A stretch of DNA of 64,000 bases from Streptomyces fulvoviolaceus (GTDB lineage: Bacteria; Actinomycetota; Actinomycetes; Streptomycetales; Streptomycetaceae), in contig NZ_JOEY01000002.1 of NCBI RefSeq assembly GCF_000718165.1, positions 343,236 through 407,235 on the forward strand, given 5' to 3'. The position numbers and the translations under genes were made by a program. Under the pieces are notes generated by a model. That model saw nothing but the letters and a program-made list of their open reading frames with translations, did no database searches and was not told where the DNA came from. Every line of letters starts with the position of its first letter. Position 1 is the first letter of the stretch. Shown one piece after another: positions 24,937-33,831 of this stretch.

Positions 24937-25796
24937 GCCGCCACCTCCGCGCCCGCACCGTCGAGAGTGAGCAGGTAGCCGTCCTCCAGGGTCGGTTCGA
25001 GGAGGTCGGCACCGGCCGGCGGATCGCCTACGTTGCGGAAGGAGCCGGTGCCCGTGCGCCAGCCCGCCTTCGCACCCGGGTCGCGCTCCGTGCTGCTCCA
25101 CACCCGCCCCGCCGCCCGTGCGGTCAGCTCGGCGGGGGTGCCCTCGAAGCGCACCTGGCCGCCCGCCATCACCACGACCCGGTGGCAGAGCATCGCCACG
25201 TCCTCCGTCTGGTGGGTGGAGAGCAGAACCGTCCGGCCCTCGCCCGCCTGCGCGATCAACTCCCGAAAGCGCATGCGCTGTTCGGGGTCGAGGCCGACCG
25301 TCGGCTCGTCGAGCACCAGGAAGCCCGGGTCGCCCACGAGCGCCGCCGCCAGCGCGACCCGCTGCCGCATCCCGCCGGACAGCTTCTTGATCCGCCGGCC
25401 GCGTACGTCGCCGAGGTCGACTCCCTCCAGCACCCGCCGCACCTCGCGATGGCGTGCGGTGCGGTCGGTCAGCTCCTTCAGGATCGCGACGTAGTCGACG
25501 AACTCGAAGGCCGTGAAGTCCGGGTGGAAGCCGGGGGTCTGGGGGAGGTAGCCGAGCGAGCGGCGTACCTCCTGGCGGCCGCGGGACGTGCTCGGGTCGT
25601 GGCCGAGGACGGTGAAGGCACCCCGGTCGGGCGGGACGGCCGTGGCCAGGACCCTCAACAGGGTCGTCTTTCCGGCCCCGTTGGGACCCAGCAGGCCGGT
25701 CACGCCCGGGGTCAGCCGCAGCGACACGTCGTCCAGGGCGCGGGTGCCGCCGTAGCGGAGACTCAGCCCGGAGGCGGAGACGGTCGGGGTGGTCAT
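24933..25796 (-). CDS. ABC transporter ATP-binding protein
   Basis: The 287-residue ATPase has Walker A GPNGAGKTT, signature KLSGGMRQR, Walker B FLVLDEPTVGLD and a switch His in LLSTHQTED. It resembles the CcmA/drug-type ATPases that pair with ABC-2 permeases. The short C-terminal extension after about residue 215 is typical. It is translationally coupled at both ends: its start overlaps the stop of the anti-sigma-like gene, and its stop overlaps the permease start. Confidence 0.92.
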   Translation of the reverse strand: MTTPTVSASGLSLRYGGTRALDDVSLRLTPGVTGLLGPNGAGKTTLLRVLATAVPPDRGAFTVLGHDPSTSRGRQEVRRSLGYLPQTPGFHPDFTAFEFVDYVAILKELTDRTARHREVRRVLEGVDLGDVRGRRIKKLSGGMRQRVALAAALVGDPGFLVLDEPTVGLDPEQRMRFRELIAQAGEGRTVLLSTHQTEDVAMLCHRVVVMAGGQVRFEGTPAELTARAAGRVWSSTERDPGAKAGWRTGTGSFRNVGDPPAGADLLEPTLEDGYLLTLDGAGAEVAA

Positions 25797-26623
25797 TCGG
25801 CGCTCCCGTTGAAGAGGTCGAAGCGGTCACGGAGGAGGAAGAGCAGCCCGGCGGCGAGCGCGGCGACCGCCGCGGCCACGCCCTGTCCGGCCGCGGTGAA
25901 CGGCGCGAGCGGATCGCCCGCCGAGGTCTGCTGGGCGTGCGTGATCAGCAGCAGCGCGACCCACGAGCCGCCGACCAGGGACGGCGCGAGCACCGGACCG
26001 AGGCGGGCCGTGAGCGCCAGCCCGGTCATGGTGAGGGCGAGCGCGGGCAGCAGCCAGGCCAGCGCGCGCAGGCCGTAGCCGGGCAGGGCGAGGGTCGCGA
26101 GCCCGTTGAGACCGAGTCCGGCGACCAGCACGGCGACCGTACGGATCATCAGCAGCCGGAAGCCGTGCATCGGCGCCACGACGGCCATCTCGTACGTCGG
26201 GTCGAGCGCGGGGCCGTAGGAGAGGGCCACCCCGGCGAGGGGAAGGAGGGGCGCGAGGGCGAGGAACAGGGTCGGCGAGTCGGTCGAACGGACCGCCAGC
26301 ACCGTCGTCAGCAGCAGGAACACGACCGACGCCAGCCAGGACCGGCGCAGTACCGGGGTGGCCGCGAGCAGCCGCGCGATGTGGTCGGCGATGCCGAGGC
26401 GCATGAGCAGCGACTCCAGCAACCCCGGCCGCGGGGCGTCCAGTTCGGCGTCGAGGCGCTCCCAGCCCTCGTCGAGCGCGACCGGGTCGCTCACTTCGGC
26501 GAGCCCCGCCCGGCACTCGGCGCAGGCGATCAGGTGGGTGTCGGCGGACCAGAGGAGGGGAGCGGTCAACTCGCCCTGCGCGTAGGCCCGTAGATCTTCT
26601 TCGGCCACATGCCAGGTACTCAT
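25793..26623 (-). CDS. Zinc-finger anti-sigma-like protein with six-helix membrane domain
   Basis: Residues about 1-45 contain HLIACAECRAGL, the H-x3-C-x2-C zinc-binding core of zf-HC2 anti-sigma factors. Unlike usual anti-sigma factors with one membrane helix, residues about 95-265 hold five or six hydrophobic segments, so the protein is also an integral membrane subunit. Its gene overlaps the ECF sigma gene upstream (ATGA) and the ABC ATPase gene downstream. It may both restrain the sigma factor and belong to the transporter, linking transport state to transcription. The zinc-site interpretation is well supported; the coupling is inference. Confidence 0.78.
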   Translation of the reverse strand: MSTWHVAEEDLRAYAQGELTAPLLWSADTHLIACAECRAGLAEVSDPVALDEGWERLDAELDAPRPGLLESLLMRLGIADHIARLLAATPVLRRSWLASVVFLLLTTVLAVRSTDSPTLFLALAPLLPLAGVALSYGPALDPTYEMAVVAPMHGFRLLMIRTVAVLVAGLGLNGLATLALPGYGLRALAWLLPALALTMTGLALTARLGPVLAPSLVGGSWVALLLITHAQQTSAGDPLAPFTAAGQGVAAAVAALAAGLLFLLRDRFDLFNGSAE

Positions 26624-27162
26624 GCCAGCGCCTCCCGCAGTTGCTGACGGGCCCGCATCGCCCGCGTCTTGACCGTGCCCGGCGGAATGCCGAGGAGGAC
26701 GGCCGCCTCCCGGGTGGTGAGCCCGTCGATGACCGTGGCCTGCAGCACCGCCCGCAGTTCCGGTGACAGCCGGACGAGGGCGCCCGCGAGGTCCCCGTGC
26801 TCAACCCCCGCGAGCACGCGTTCCTCAGCGGACGCCTCGTCCCGGTGCCGCAGTCGCGTCAGCGCCTGCCGCAGCCGTCCCCGTGCCCCGTCGCCGCGCA
26901 GCGCGTCGATCAGCCTTCGCGAGCCGATCCGCCACAACCACCCGGCCACGTCACCCTCCTCGCGGTACTTGGCGGTCCCCCGCCACACCGCGAGGAACGT
27001 CTCCTGTACGACGTCGTCGACCACCCCGGCGTCGGCGCACCGGCCGCGCAGTCGCGCGAGCAGCCAGGGCGCGTACCGCCGGTACAGCTCCTCGAAGGCA
27101 CGCCGGTCCCCGTCCGCCGCGATGGCCCGCAGCAGGTCTCCGTCGCTTCTCGTTTCCCTCAC
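26620..27162 (-). CDS. ECF sigma factor
   Basis: The 180-residue protein has region 2 at about 20-90 (AFEELYRRYAPWLLARLRGR ... VVQETFLAVWRGT ... GWLWRIGSRRLIDALR). Region 4 is at about 125-178 (RLSPELRAVLQATVIDGLTT, AVLLGIPPGTVKTRAMRARQ). It is the first gene of a tightly overlapped operon with its probable anti-sigma partner and an ABC transporter. It would direct RNA polymerase to a small regulon, probably including its own promoter in the 27163-27230 region. The signal is unknown. Confidence 0.9.
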   Translation of the reverse strand: MRETRSDGDLLRAIAADGDRRAFEELYRRYAPWLLARLRGRCADAGVVDDVVQETFLAVWRGTAKYREEGDVAGWLWRIGSRRLIDALRGDGARGRLRQALTRLRHRDEASAEERVLAGVEHGDLAGALVRLSPELRAVLQATVIDGLTTREAAVLLGIPPGTVKTRAMRARQQLREALA

Positions 27163-27229
27163 GTCACCTCATCGGACGAGCTCCGCCGATCGGTTCACAC
27201 GACGGCGCTTGACTTTCGGATCATCTTTG

Positions 27230-27267
27230 CACCACCCTTTCACTACTCAATTAGTGAAAGGGTGGTG
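27230..27267. promoter_or_regulatory. Perfect 16-bp inverted repeat, operator of the GntR/ABC operon
   Basis: Arms 27230-27245 and 27252-27267 are perfectly complementary around a CTCAAT centre (core CCCTTTCACTA / TAGTGAAAGGG). The repeat ends 6 nt before the GntR start and follows a TTGACT sequence at 27209-27214 that may be a -35 box. Its position over the promoter/start fits autorepression by the GntR protein. Confidence 0.75.
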
Positions 27268-27273
27268 GAACGC

Positions 27274-27675
27274 ATGGTCGAGTACCGCATCGACCGGCAC
27301 AGCGGCGTGGCCACCTACGTGCAGATCGTCCAGCAGACCAAGCAGGCCCTCCGGCTCGGCCACCTGGAGCCGGGGGACAAGCTGCCCACGGCCCGCGAGG
27401 TCGTCGAAGCCACCGCCATCAACCCGAACACCGTCCTGAAGGCGTACCGCGAACTGGAACGCGAGGGACTGGTGGAGGCACGGCGGGGCCTCGGCACCTT
27501 CGTCAAGCGGGGGCTGGGCACCGCCACCGCCGACTCCCCGCTGCCCGGGGAGCTGGACACGTGGGTGGCGAAGGCGCGCGAGGCCGGGCTGGACCGGGAC
27601 GACGTGGCCGCACTCTTCACTGCCGTACTCGAGAAGCATTTCCTGAACCAGCACAGCCAGGGAGAACCGTCATGA
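27274..27675 (+). CDS. GntR-family regulator, YtrA type
   Basis: The 133-residue protein is short, as is usual for the YtrA subfamily, which has the winged helix but only a small dimerisation tail. The winged helix (about 8-80) includes VQIVQQTKQALRLGHLEPGD, LPTAREVVEATAINPNTVLKAYRELEREGLVEAR and GLGTFV. These repressors typically control adjacent ABC transporter genes. The stop codon overlaps the ABC ATPase start by 4 bp, and a 16-bp palindrome precedes the gene. The inducer may be a cell-envelope antibiotic, by analogy with other YtrA systems. Confidence 0.9.
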   Translation: MVEYRIDRHSGVATYVQIVQQTKQALRLGHLEPGDKLPTAREVVEATAINPNTVLKAYRELEREGLVEARRGLGTFVKRGLGTATADSPLPGELDTWVAKAREAGLDRDDVAALFTAVLEKHFLNQHSQGEPS

Positions 27676-28565
27676 CCGACACGGCAATAGAAGCGGACGC
27701 GCTGGCCAAGCGCTTCGGCCGGCTCGGCCGCGCCACCTGGGCGCTGCGCGACTGCTCCTTCCGGCTCCCCGCCGGCCGCGTCTGCGCCGTCGTCGGACCC
27801 AACGGGGCGGGCAAGTCCACGCTCCTCGCCCTCGCCGCCGGGCTGACCGCTCCCACCGGGGGGACCGTCACCGTCCTCGGCACCACCCCGGGCGCGGCAC
27901 GCGCACGCGTCGGCTTCGTGGCCCAGGACAAGCCGCTGTACCCGCAGCTCAGCATCGCCGAGACGCTCCGCATGGGCGCCGACCTCAACCCCGGCCACTG
28001 GGACGCGGCCGCCGCCCAGCGGGTCGTGGCCGGCGGCGATCTCGATCCGAAGAAGAGGATCCGCTCGCTCTCCGGCGGCCAGCGCACCCGCGTCGCGCTC
28101 GCCCTCGCCCTGGGCAAGCGGCCCGAACTGCTGCTCATGGACGAGCCGATGGCCGACCTCGACCCGCTGGCCCGGCACGAGCTGATGGGCGTCCTGATGG
28201 CCCAGGCCGCCGAGCACGGCACCACCATCGTGATGTCCTCGCACGTCGTCGCCGAGCTGGAGGACTCCTGCGACCACCTGCTGCTGATCGGCGAGGGCCG
28301 GGTGCGGCTGGCCGGCGAGATCGACGAGCTGCTGGAGGGGCACGCGCGCGTGTCCGCCCCGGCGCAGAGCGACCTCTCCCCGCACACCGTCATCGAGTCC
28401 CGCACGACCGGACGCCAAGTCAGCGCACTGGTCCGCCCGGTGGGCACGCTCCGCGCCGACTGGCAGGGCGGCACGCCCTCCCTGGAGGAGCTGGTCCTCT
28501 CCTACCTGCGCAATCCCGAGGCACCGGCCCTGACCCCGGCCAAGAGCGAGGAGTTCTCCGCGTGA
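27672..28565 (+). CDS. ABC transporter ATP-binding protein of the YtrA-type operon
   Basis: The 297-residue ATPase starts at ATG 27672, inside the end of the regulator gene. It has Walker A GPNGAGKST, signature SLSGGQRTR, Walker B LLLMDEPMADLD and a switch His in MSSHVVAELE. The last ~70 residues form an extension after the ATPase domain. It should energise one or more of the three permeases encoded next. Confidence 0.92.
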   Translation: MTDTAIEADALAKRFGRLGRATWALRDCSFRLPAGRVCAVVGPNGAGKSTLLALAAGLTAPTGGTVTVLGTTPGAARARVGFVAQDKPLYPQLSIAETLRMGADLNPGHWDAAAAQRVVAGGDLDPKKRIRSLSGGQRTRVALALALGKRPELLLMDEPMADLDPLARHELMGVLMAQAAEHGTTIVMSSHVVAELEDSCDHLLLIGEGRVRLAGEIDELLEGHARVSAPAQSDLSPHTVIESRTTGRQVSALVRPVGTLRADWQGGTPSLEELVLSYLRNPEAPALTPAKSEEFSA

Positions 28566-29560
28566 GCGCCGCCCTGACCGCTCCCACCCGGGTGCACCTG
28601 ACCCGGTGGGTCGTGCGCCTGCACCGCCCGGCCCTGTACCTGTGGACCGCTCTCATCCTCGCCCTGGCCGCCGCACTGCTGTGGCTGGCCGGTCCGCTCG
28701 CCGACGCCGCGGCCGAGGCCTGGCAGCGGTACAACGCCTGCGCGGACATGGGTCCCTGCGCCTACGACCAGGACGCGATCCTGCGCTACAAGGACTACTA
28801 CGAGTACGCGACCTACGCCGTCCTCGCCGTCCCGTTCCTGGTCGCCGCCTGGTCCGGCGCCTCGCTCATCGGCCGCGAGGTCGAGAACGGCACCGCGCGC
28901 CTCGCCTGGACGCAGGGCCTCTCCCCGGTCCGCTGGCTGGCCACCAAGCTGGCGCTTCCGGCGCTGCTGGTCACCGTCGGCACCGGTGCGCTGGTCGCGC
29001 TGCACCGCCACGCGTGGGTCGCGGGCGACGGCCGTATCGACACCGCCAAGAGCTGGTCCGACTTCGCGACCTTCTATGCGAGCGGCCCGGTCGTCGTCGC
29101 CCTCGCCCTGACGGGGCTGGTCGCCGGCGCGCTCATCGGCCTGCGCCGGGCGAGCTCCTTCGGCGCCCTCGGCGGCGGCCTGTGCGTGACGGCGTTCCTG
29201 TGGTTCGGGATCCACCTGCTCATCCCCCACCTCTGGTCGACCGTCACCAAGGTGACCCCCATGGCGCACAACGTCGGCCCGTCCGGCAACGGCATCAGCG
29301 TCACCCAGGGCGTCATCACCGCCACCGGTGCGCGCATCGCCGACGCACACTGCACCGCCGACACCACCGCACAGTGCCAGGCCTACTACGCCGATCTGGA
29401 CGCCGTCAGCTGGTTCAACGACTACCACCCGGCCGCCCACTACTGGCCCCTGCAGTGGATCGCCACCGGCATCCTCCTCGCCGTCACCGCCCTGCTGACC
29501 GTGGTGACCTTCCGCGGCCTGCGCCGCCGCACCACCACCCCCGAGGGAGCCGCCGTATGA
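28562..29560 (+). CDS. ABC-2 type permease 1 of 3
   Basis: The 332-residue membrane protein is translated from GTG 28562, overlapping the ATPase stop. About six hydrophobic segments are visible. It shares the block IGREVENGTARLAWTQGLSP, followed by RWLATKL, with the two next genes, along with a first extracellular loop containing paired cysteines (NACADMGPCAYDQ) and the ending HYWPLQWIATGILLAV. The three permeases are paralogs from tandem duplication. Confidence 0.88.
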   Translation: MSAALTAPTRVHLTRWVVRLHRPALYLWTALILALAAALLWLAGPLADAAAEAWQRYNACADMGPCAYDQDAILRYKDYYEYATYAVLAVPFLVAAWSGASLIGREVENGTARLAWTQGLSPVRWLATKLALPALLVTVGTGALVALHRHAWVAGDGRIDTAKSWSDFATFYASGPVVVALALTGLVAGALIGLRRASSFGALGGGLCVTAFLWFGIHLLIPHLWSTVTKVTPMAHNVGPSGNGISVTQGVITATGARIADAHCTADTTAQCQAYYADLDAVSWFNDYHPAAHYWPLQWIATGILLAVTALLTVVTFRGLRRRTTTPEGAAV

Positions 29561-30489
29561 GTGCCGTCACCGGCCTGCCCCGCACGGTGCTGCGGCTGCA
29601 CCGCACCGCGCTGATCGTGTGGGCCGCCTTCGTCCTGGCCGCCGTCGCCGGCCTGGTGTGGCTGAACGAGATCACCGCGGACTCCGCCCGCGCGTCGGGG
29701 TCCGACTGGGCCTGGCTCGACTACAGCGAGCCCATGGGCTGGGTCAGCACGGCCATGTACTACAGCTTCTGGGCCGTGGCCGCCTGGGCGGGCAGTGCGC
29801 TGATCGGCCGCGAACTGGAGTCCGGCACGGCCCGCCTCGCCTGGACGCAGGGCCTCTCGCCGACCCGCTGGCTGGCCGCCAAGCTCGCCCTGCCCGCGCT
29901 GGTGCTGGTCCTCGCCGGTGCCGTGTTCGTCCCCGTCTACCGCTGGGCGTGGTCGGCGAACCGGGACCTCATGGGCGACAACTGGGACTTCGGCGACGTG
30001 TTCGCCGCCCGCGGCCCGGCGGTGGTGGCGTACGGCCTGTGCGCCCTCGCGGTCGGCGCGCTCGCCGCGATCGTGCTGCGCCGCTCGCTGCCCGCCCTCG
30101 GGGTGGCCGTCGCCGTGATGATCTCCCTCAACGTGTACCTGGAGCAGCACCGCGAGGAGTTCTGGCCGACCGTGACCCGCACCTCCGCCACGGAGATCGA
30201 GCTGCCGAACAGCGCGTCGCAGATCGAGAACGGCGTCCTCGTCCACGGGCAGCGGAACACGAGCGTCGACTACTGGAGCTGCGACGGCACCGCCGCCGAG
30301 ATGAAGCGCTGCACCGACGACCTGGGCATCACGGGCTACTGGTCCACCTTCCACCCCCAGTCCCACTTCTGGCCCATGAACCTCGTCGAGACCGGCATCC
30401 TCCTCACGATCACCGCCCTCGCGACGGCCGCCGCCTTCTGGACACTGCGCCACCGCACAGGCGCCGCCCGCAAGGAGTCCGCCGTATGA
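29557..30489 (+). CDS. ABC-2 type permease 2 of 3
   Basis: The 310-residue paralog of the preceding permease overlaps it by 4 bp. It contains IGRELESGTARLAWTQGLSP and ends HFWPMNLVETGILLTITALA. It lacks the paired cysteines in the first loop that both other copies have, but carries two cysteines in a later loop (WSCDGTAAEMKRCTDD). The variation between copies lies mainly in the extracytoplasmic loops, suggesting different ligands or heteromeric assembly. Confidence 0.88.
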   Translation: MSAVTGLPRTVLRLHRTALIVWAAFVLAAVAGLVWLNEITADSARASGSDWAWLDYSEPMGWVSTAMYYSFWAVAAWAGSALIGRELESGTARLAWTQGLSPTRWLAAKLALPALVLVLAGAVFVPVYRWAWSANRDLMGDNWDFGDVFAARGPAVVAYGLCALAVGALAAIVLRRSLPALGVAVAVMISLNVYLEQHREEFWPTVTRTSATEIELPNSASQIENGVLVHGQRNTSVDYWSCDGTAAEMKRCTDDLGITGYWSTFHPQSHFWPMNLVETGILLTITALATAAAFWTLRHRTGAARKESAV

Positions 30490-31322
30490 CCGCCACGCTC
30501 CCCGCCCCCACGGTGCTGCGCCTGCACCGCACCGCGCTGACCGGCTGGCTGGTCGCCTTCACGGCGGTCGCAGCGCTCCTGCTGTGGGCGTACGGCCCGG
30601 GGGCGGACGCGGCCGTCGCCGAGTGGAACCGGCTCTGCGCCCGGCAGCGCCCGTGCACGTGGGGCGGCGGCTCGATCATGAACTACTACCGTGCCTTCAC
30701 GCTCGCCGAGTTCCTGATCCTCTGGATCCCGGGCCTCGTGGCCGCCTGGGCGGGCGCCGCCCTCATCGGCCGTGAACTGGAGAACGGCACCGCGCGGCTC
30801 GCCTGGACCCAGGGCGTGACGCCCACCCGCTGGCTGGCCGCCAAGCTCACTGTCCCCGCCGTACTCCTCACCGCCGGTACGACCGTGCTGGTCCTGCTGC
30901 ACCGGCTGGCGTACGACACGAACACGCTCCCCATGGGCTGGACCTGGGACCGCGACAACACCTTCGGCACCAACGGCACCACCGCCATCGCCTGGCCCCT
31001 CCTCGCCCTCGCCGTGGGCGCTTTCGCGGGCCTGCTGCTGCGCCGCGCCCTGCCCGCGCTCGCGGTCGGGTTCCTGGTCGCGGGGACCGTGCGCATCCTC
31101 GTCCACGAGACGACGCCCCACCTGTGGCCGCACGAGACCGCCGCCGGCGACGCGAAGAACGGCTACCGGACACCCGTGAACGTCATGAACCTCGGCGAGG
31201 GCACATACCACCCCGCGTCCCACTTCTGGCCCCTCCAGCTGGTCGAGACCGGATTCGCCCTCGCCATCACCGCCGCGGCCGTCACCACCGCCTTCTGGCT
31301 CCTGCGCCGCCGCACCGCCTGA
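30486..31322 (+). CDS. ABC-2 type permease 3 of 3
   Basis: The 278-residue paralog is the shortest of the three. It starts MTATLPAPTVLRLHRTALTG and contains IGRELENGTARLAWTQGVTP, followed by RWLAAKL. It shows a cysteine pair in the first loop (LCARQRPCTWGGG) and ends HFWPLQLVETGFALAIT. It is the last gene of the regulator-ATPase-permease operon, as a strong terminator follows 14 bp later. Confidence 0.88.
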   Translation: MTATLPAPTVLRLHRTALTGWLVAFTAVAALLLWAYGPGADAAVAEWNRLCARQRPCTWGGGSIMNYYRAFTLAEFLILWIPGLVAAWAGAALIGRELENGTARLAWTQGVTPTRWLAAKLTVPAVLLTAGTTVLVLLHRLAYDTNTLPMGWTWDRDNTFGTNGTTAIAWPLLALAVGAFAGLLLRRALPALAVGFLVAGTVRILVHETTPHLWPHETAAGDAKNGYRTPVNVMNLGEGTYHPASHFWPLQLVETGFALAITAAAVTTAFWLLRRRTA

Positions 31323-31335
31323 CCACCGGGGCCCT

Positions 31336-31376
31336 GGTCCGTACGTCCCTCCTACGGGGGGAGGGACGTACGGACC
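31336..31376 (+). terminator. Perfect 17-bp terminator hairpin
   Basis: Arms 31336-31352 and 31360-31376 match perfectly with a 7-nt loop. It closes the YtrA-type ABC operon and separates it from ppk. Confidence 0.8.
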
Positions 31377-31602
31377 GGGCATGTAGACGCCCGGGAGCCG
31401 TCCCTCGGTGTCCCACACGCCATGTCTCCGTAACCATTGGTTCAGACGGGCTTGCGACCCTCACCGAATGAAGCCCGCCGTGCCAGAGCCTTCGCCGCCC
31501 CCCGAGGGTCCTGCGGGGAACGGAGACCTCCGGGTCGCCGTCACGCTCCCGCCCGCGCTTTCCGACGCGCCCGTTTCGCCCGTGGCGCGGAAGAATGGGT
31601 CC

Positions 31603-33831
31603 ATGAGCCAGCCCAACGCCCAGAAGGTCCAGCACGCGCAGCCCTCCGTGGGCTCCATAGCCGCGCACCGCCCGCACACCGTGTCGGCGGTGGTGTCCGA
31701 CCTGGAACCCGACATCGACGCCGACCTCGACGCGTACGAGGAGTCGCCGTTCGACGGACCCCAGCTCCCGCAGGGCCGCTTCCTCGACCGGGAACGCAGC
31801 TGGCTCGCGTTCAACGAGCGCGTCCTGGAACTCGCCGAGGACCCGAACACGCCCCTGCTGGAGCGCGCGAACTTCCTCGCGATCTTCGCCAGCAACCTGG
31901 ACGAGTTCTTCATGGTCCGGGTGGCCGGCCTGAAGCGCCGTATCGCCACCGGCGTCGCCACCCGCTCCGCCTCCGGCCTCCAGCCGCGCGAGGTGCTGGA
32001 GATGATCTGGGCCCGCTCCCGCGAGCTGATGGCCCGGCACGCCGCCTGCTACCACGAGGACATCTCCCCCGCGCTCGCGGAGGAAGGCATCCACCTGGTC
32101 CGCTGGAGCGAGCTGACCGAGAAGGAGCAGGCCCGCCTCTTCACGCTCTTCCGGCACCAGATCTTCCCGGTCCTGACCCCGCTGGCGGTCGACCCGGCGC
32201 ACCCCTTCCCCTACATCTCGGGCCTCTCGCTGAACCTCGCGGTCGTCGTACGGAACCCCGTCACCGGCCACCGCCACTTCGCCCGCGTCAAGGTGCCGCC
32301 GCTGCTGTCCCGCTTCCTGGAGAGCTCCCCGGGCCGCTACGTCCCCATCGAGGACGTCATCGCCGCCCACCTGGAGGAGCTGTTCCCGGGCATGGAGGTC
32401 CTGGAGCACCACGCCTTCCGGCTCACCCGCAACGAGGACCTCGAGGTCGAGGAGGACGACGCCGAGAACCTCCTCCAGGCCCTGGAGAAGGAGCTCATGC
32501 GGCGCCGCTTCGGCCCGCCGGTGCGCCTGGAGGTCGAGGAGTCCATCGACCGCGAGGTGCTGGACCTCCTCGTCCGCGAGCTGAAGATCAGCGAGGCCGA
32601 GGTGTACCCGCTGCCGGGCCCCCTGGACCTCACGGGCCTCTTCCGCATCGCCTCCATAGACCGGCCCGAGCTCAAGTACAAGAAGTTCATCGCCGGCGTC
32701 CACCGCGACCTGGCCGAGGTCGAGTCGGCGTCCGCGGCCGACATCTTCGCCGCCCTGCGCAACCGGGACGTGCTGCTGCACCACCCGTACGACTCCTTCT
32801 CGACGTCGGTGCAGGCCTTCCTCCAGCAGGCCGCCGAGGACGACGACGTCCTCGCCATCAAGCAGACCCTGTACCGGACTTCGGGCGACTCCCCGATCGT
32901 CGACGCGCTCATCGACGCCGCCGAGGCCGGCAAGCAGGTCCTCGTCCTGGTCGAGATCAAGGCCCGCTTCGACGAGCACGCCAACATCAAGTGGGCGCGC
33001 AAGCTGGAGGAGGCCGGCTGCCATGTGGTCTACGGCCTGGTCGGCCTGAAGACCCACTGCAAGCTGTCCCTGGTGGTCCGCCAGGAAGGCGACACGCTAC
33101 GGCGCTACAGCCACGTCGGCACGGGCAACTACCACCCGAAGACCGCGAGGCTGTACGAGGACCTGGGTCTGCTGACGGCCGACCCGCAGGTCGGCGCGGA
33201 CCTCTCCGACCTCTTCAACCGCCTCTCCGGCTACTCCCGCCGCGAGACGTACCGCCGTCTCCTCGTCGCCCCCAAGTCCCTTCGCGACGGCCTGATCGCG
33301 CGGATCAACAAGGAGGTCCAGCACCACCGTGCCGGACGTCCCGCCTTCGTCCGCATCAAGGTCAACTCGATGGTGGACGAGGCGATCATCGACGCCATGT
33401 ACCGCGCCTCCCAGGCGGGCGTGGAGTGCGACGTGTGGGTGCGCGGCATCTGCGCGGTCCGCCCGGGCGTGGCAGGCCTGTCGGAGAACATCCGCGTACG
33501 GTCCATCCTCGGCCGCTTCCTCGAACACTCCCGGGTCTTCGCCTTCGGCAACGGCGGCGAGCCCGAGGTGTGGATCGGCAGCGCCGACATGATGCACCGC
33601 AACCTCGACCGCCGCATCGAGGCCCTGGTCAGGGTCACCGACCCGGCCCACCGCGCAGCCCTGAACCGCCTGTTGGAGACCGGCATGTCCAGCGCCACCG
33701 CCTCCTGGCACCTCGGCGCGGACGGCGAGTGGATCCGGCACGCGACCGACGCGGACGGCCAACCCCTGCGCAACGTCCAGGAGATGCTCATAGACGCCCG
33801 GAGGCGCCGGCGTGGCACAGCAACACCTTGA
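31603..33831 (+). CDS. ppk: Polyphosphate kinase PPK1
   Basis: The 742-residue enzyme polymerises the gamma-phosphate of ATP into polyphosphate, reversibly. It starts at ATG 31603 (GGAAG upstream); ATG 31468 would add 45 non-conserved residues. Domains in order are the N-terminal helical domain ([20 protein letters not shown]), the head, and the two phospholipase-D-like C-terminal domains. The catalytic-His region is in [20 protein letters not shown], and conserved basic patches are in GLKTHCKL and [13 protein letters not shown]. An acidic N-terminal extension ([12 protein letters not shown]) is typical of actinobacteria. The CHAD gene overlaps its end by 20 bp, and a NUDIX gene and pstSCAB follow, forming a phosphate block. 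Confidence 0.95.
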   Translation: MSQPNAQKVQHAQPSVGSIAAHRPHTVSAVVSDLEPDIDADLDAYEESPFDGPQLPQGRFLDRERSWLAFNERVLELAEDPNTPLLERANFLAIFASNLDEFFMVRVAGLKRRIATGVATRSASGLQPREVLEMIWARSRELMARHAACYHEDISPALAEEGIHLVRWSELTEKEQARLFTLFRHQIFPVLTPLAVDPAHPFPYISGLSLNLAVVVRNPVTGHRHFARVKVPPLLSRFLESSPGRYVPIEDVIAAHLEELFPGMEVLEHHAFRLTRNEDLEVEEDDAENLLQALEKELMRRRFGPPVRLEVEESIDREVLDLLVRELKISEAEVYPLPGPLDLTGLFRIASIDRPELKYKKFIAGVHRDLAEVESASAADIFAALRNRDVLLHHPYDSFSTSVQAFLQQAAEDDDVLAIKQTLYRTSGDSPIVDALIDAAEAGKQVLVLVEIKARFDEHANIKWARKLEEAGCHVVYGLVGLKTHCKLSLVVRQEGDTLRRYSHVGTGNYHPKTARLYEDLGLLTADPQVGADLSDLFNRLSGYSRRETYRRLLVAPKSLRDGLIARINKEVQHHRAGRPAFVRIKVNSMVDEAIIDAMYRASQAGVECDVWVRGICAVRPGVAGLSENIRVRSILGRFLEHSRVFAFGNGGEPEVWIGSADMMHRNLDRRIEALVRVTDPAHRAALNRLLETGMSSATASWHLGADGEWIRHATDADGQPLRNVQEMLIDARRRRRGTATP

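Noticed and set aside
17208..27170. Prophage or integrative element covering the accessory region
   Set aside because: No integrase, tRNA attachment site, structural phage genes or relaxase; only a MITE and an IS605-like element are evident.
31430..31480. PHO box before ppk
   Set aside because: A GGTTCAG and CTCACCG can be picked out, but the 11-nt periodic match is poor compared with the clear box before pstS.
31408..31602. Longer N-terminus for polyphosphate kinase
   Set aside because: The extra residues are not family-like, and only the ATG at 31603 has a usable GGAAG site at proper distance.
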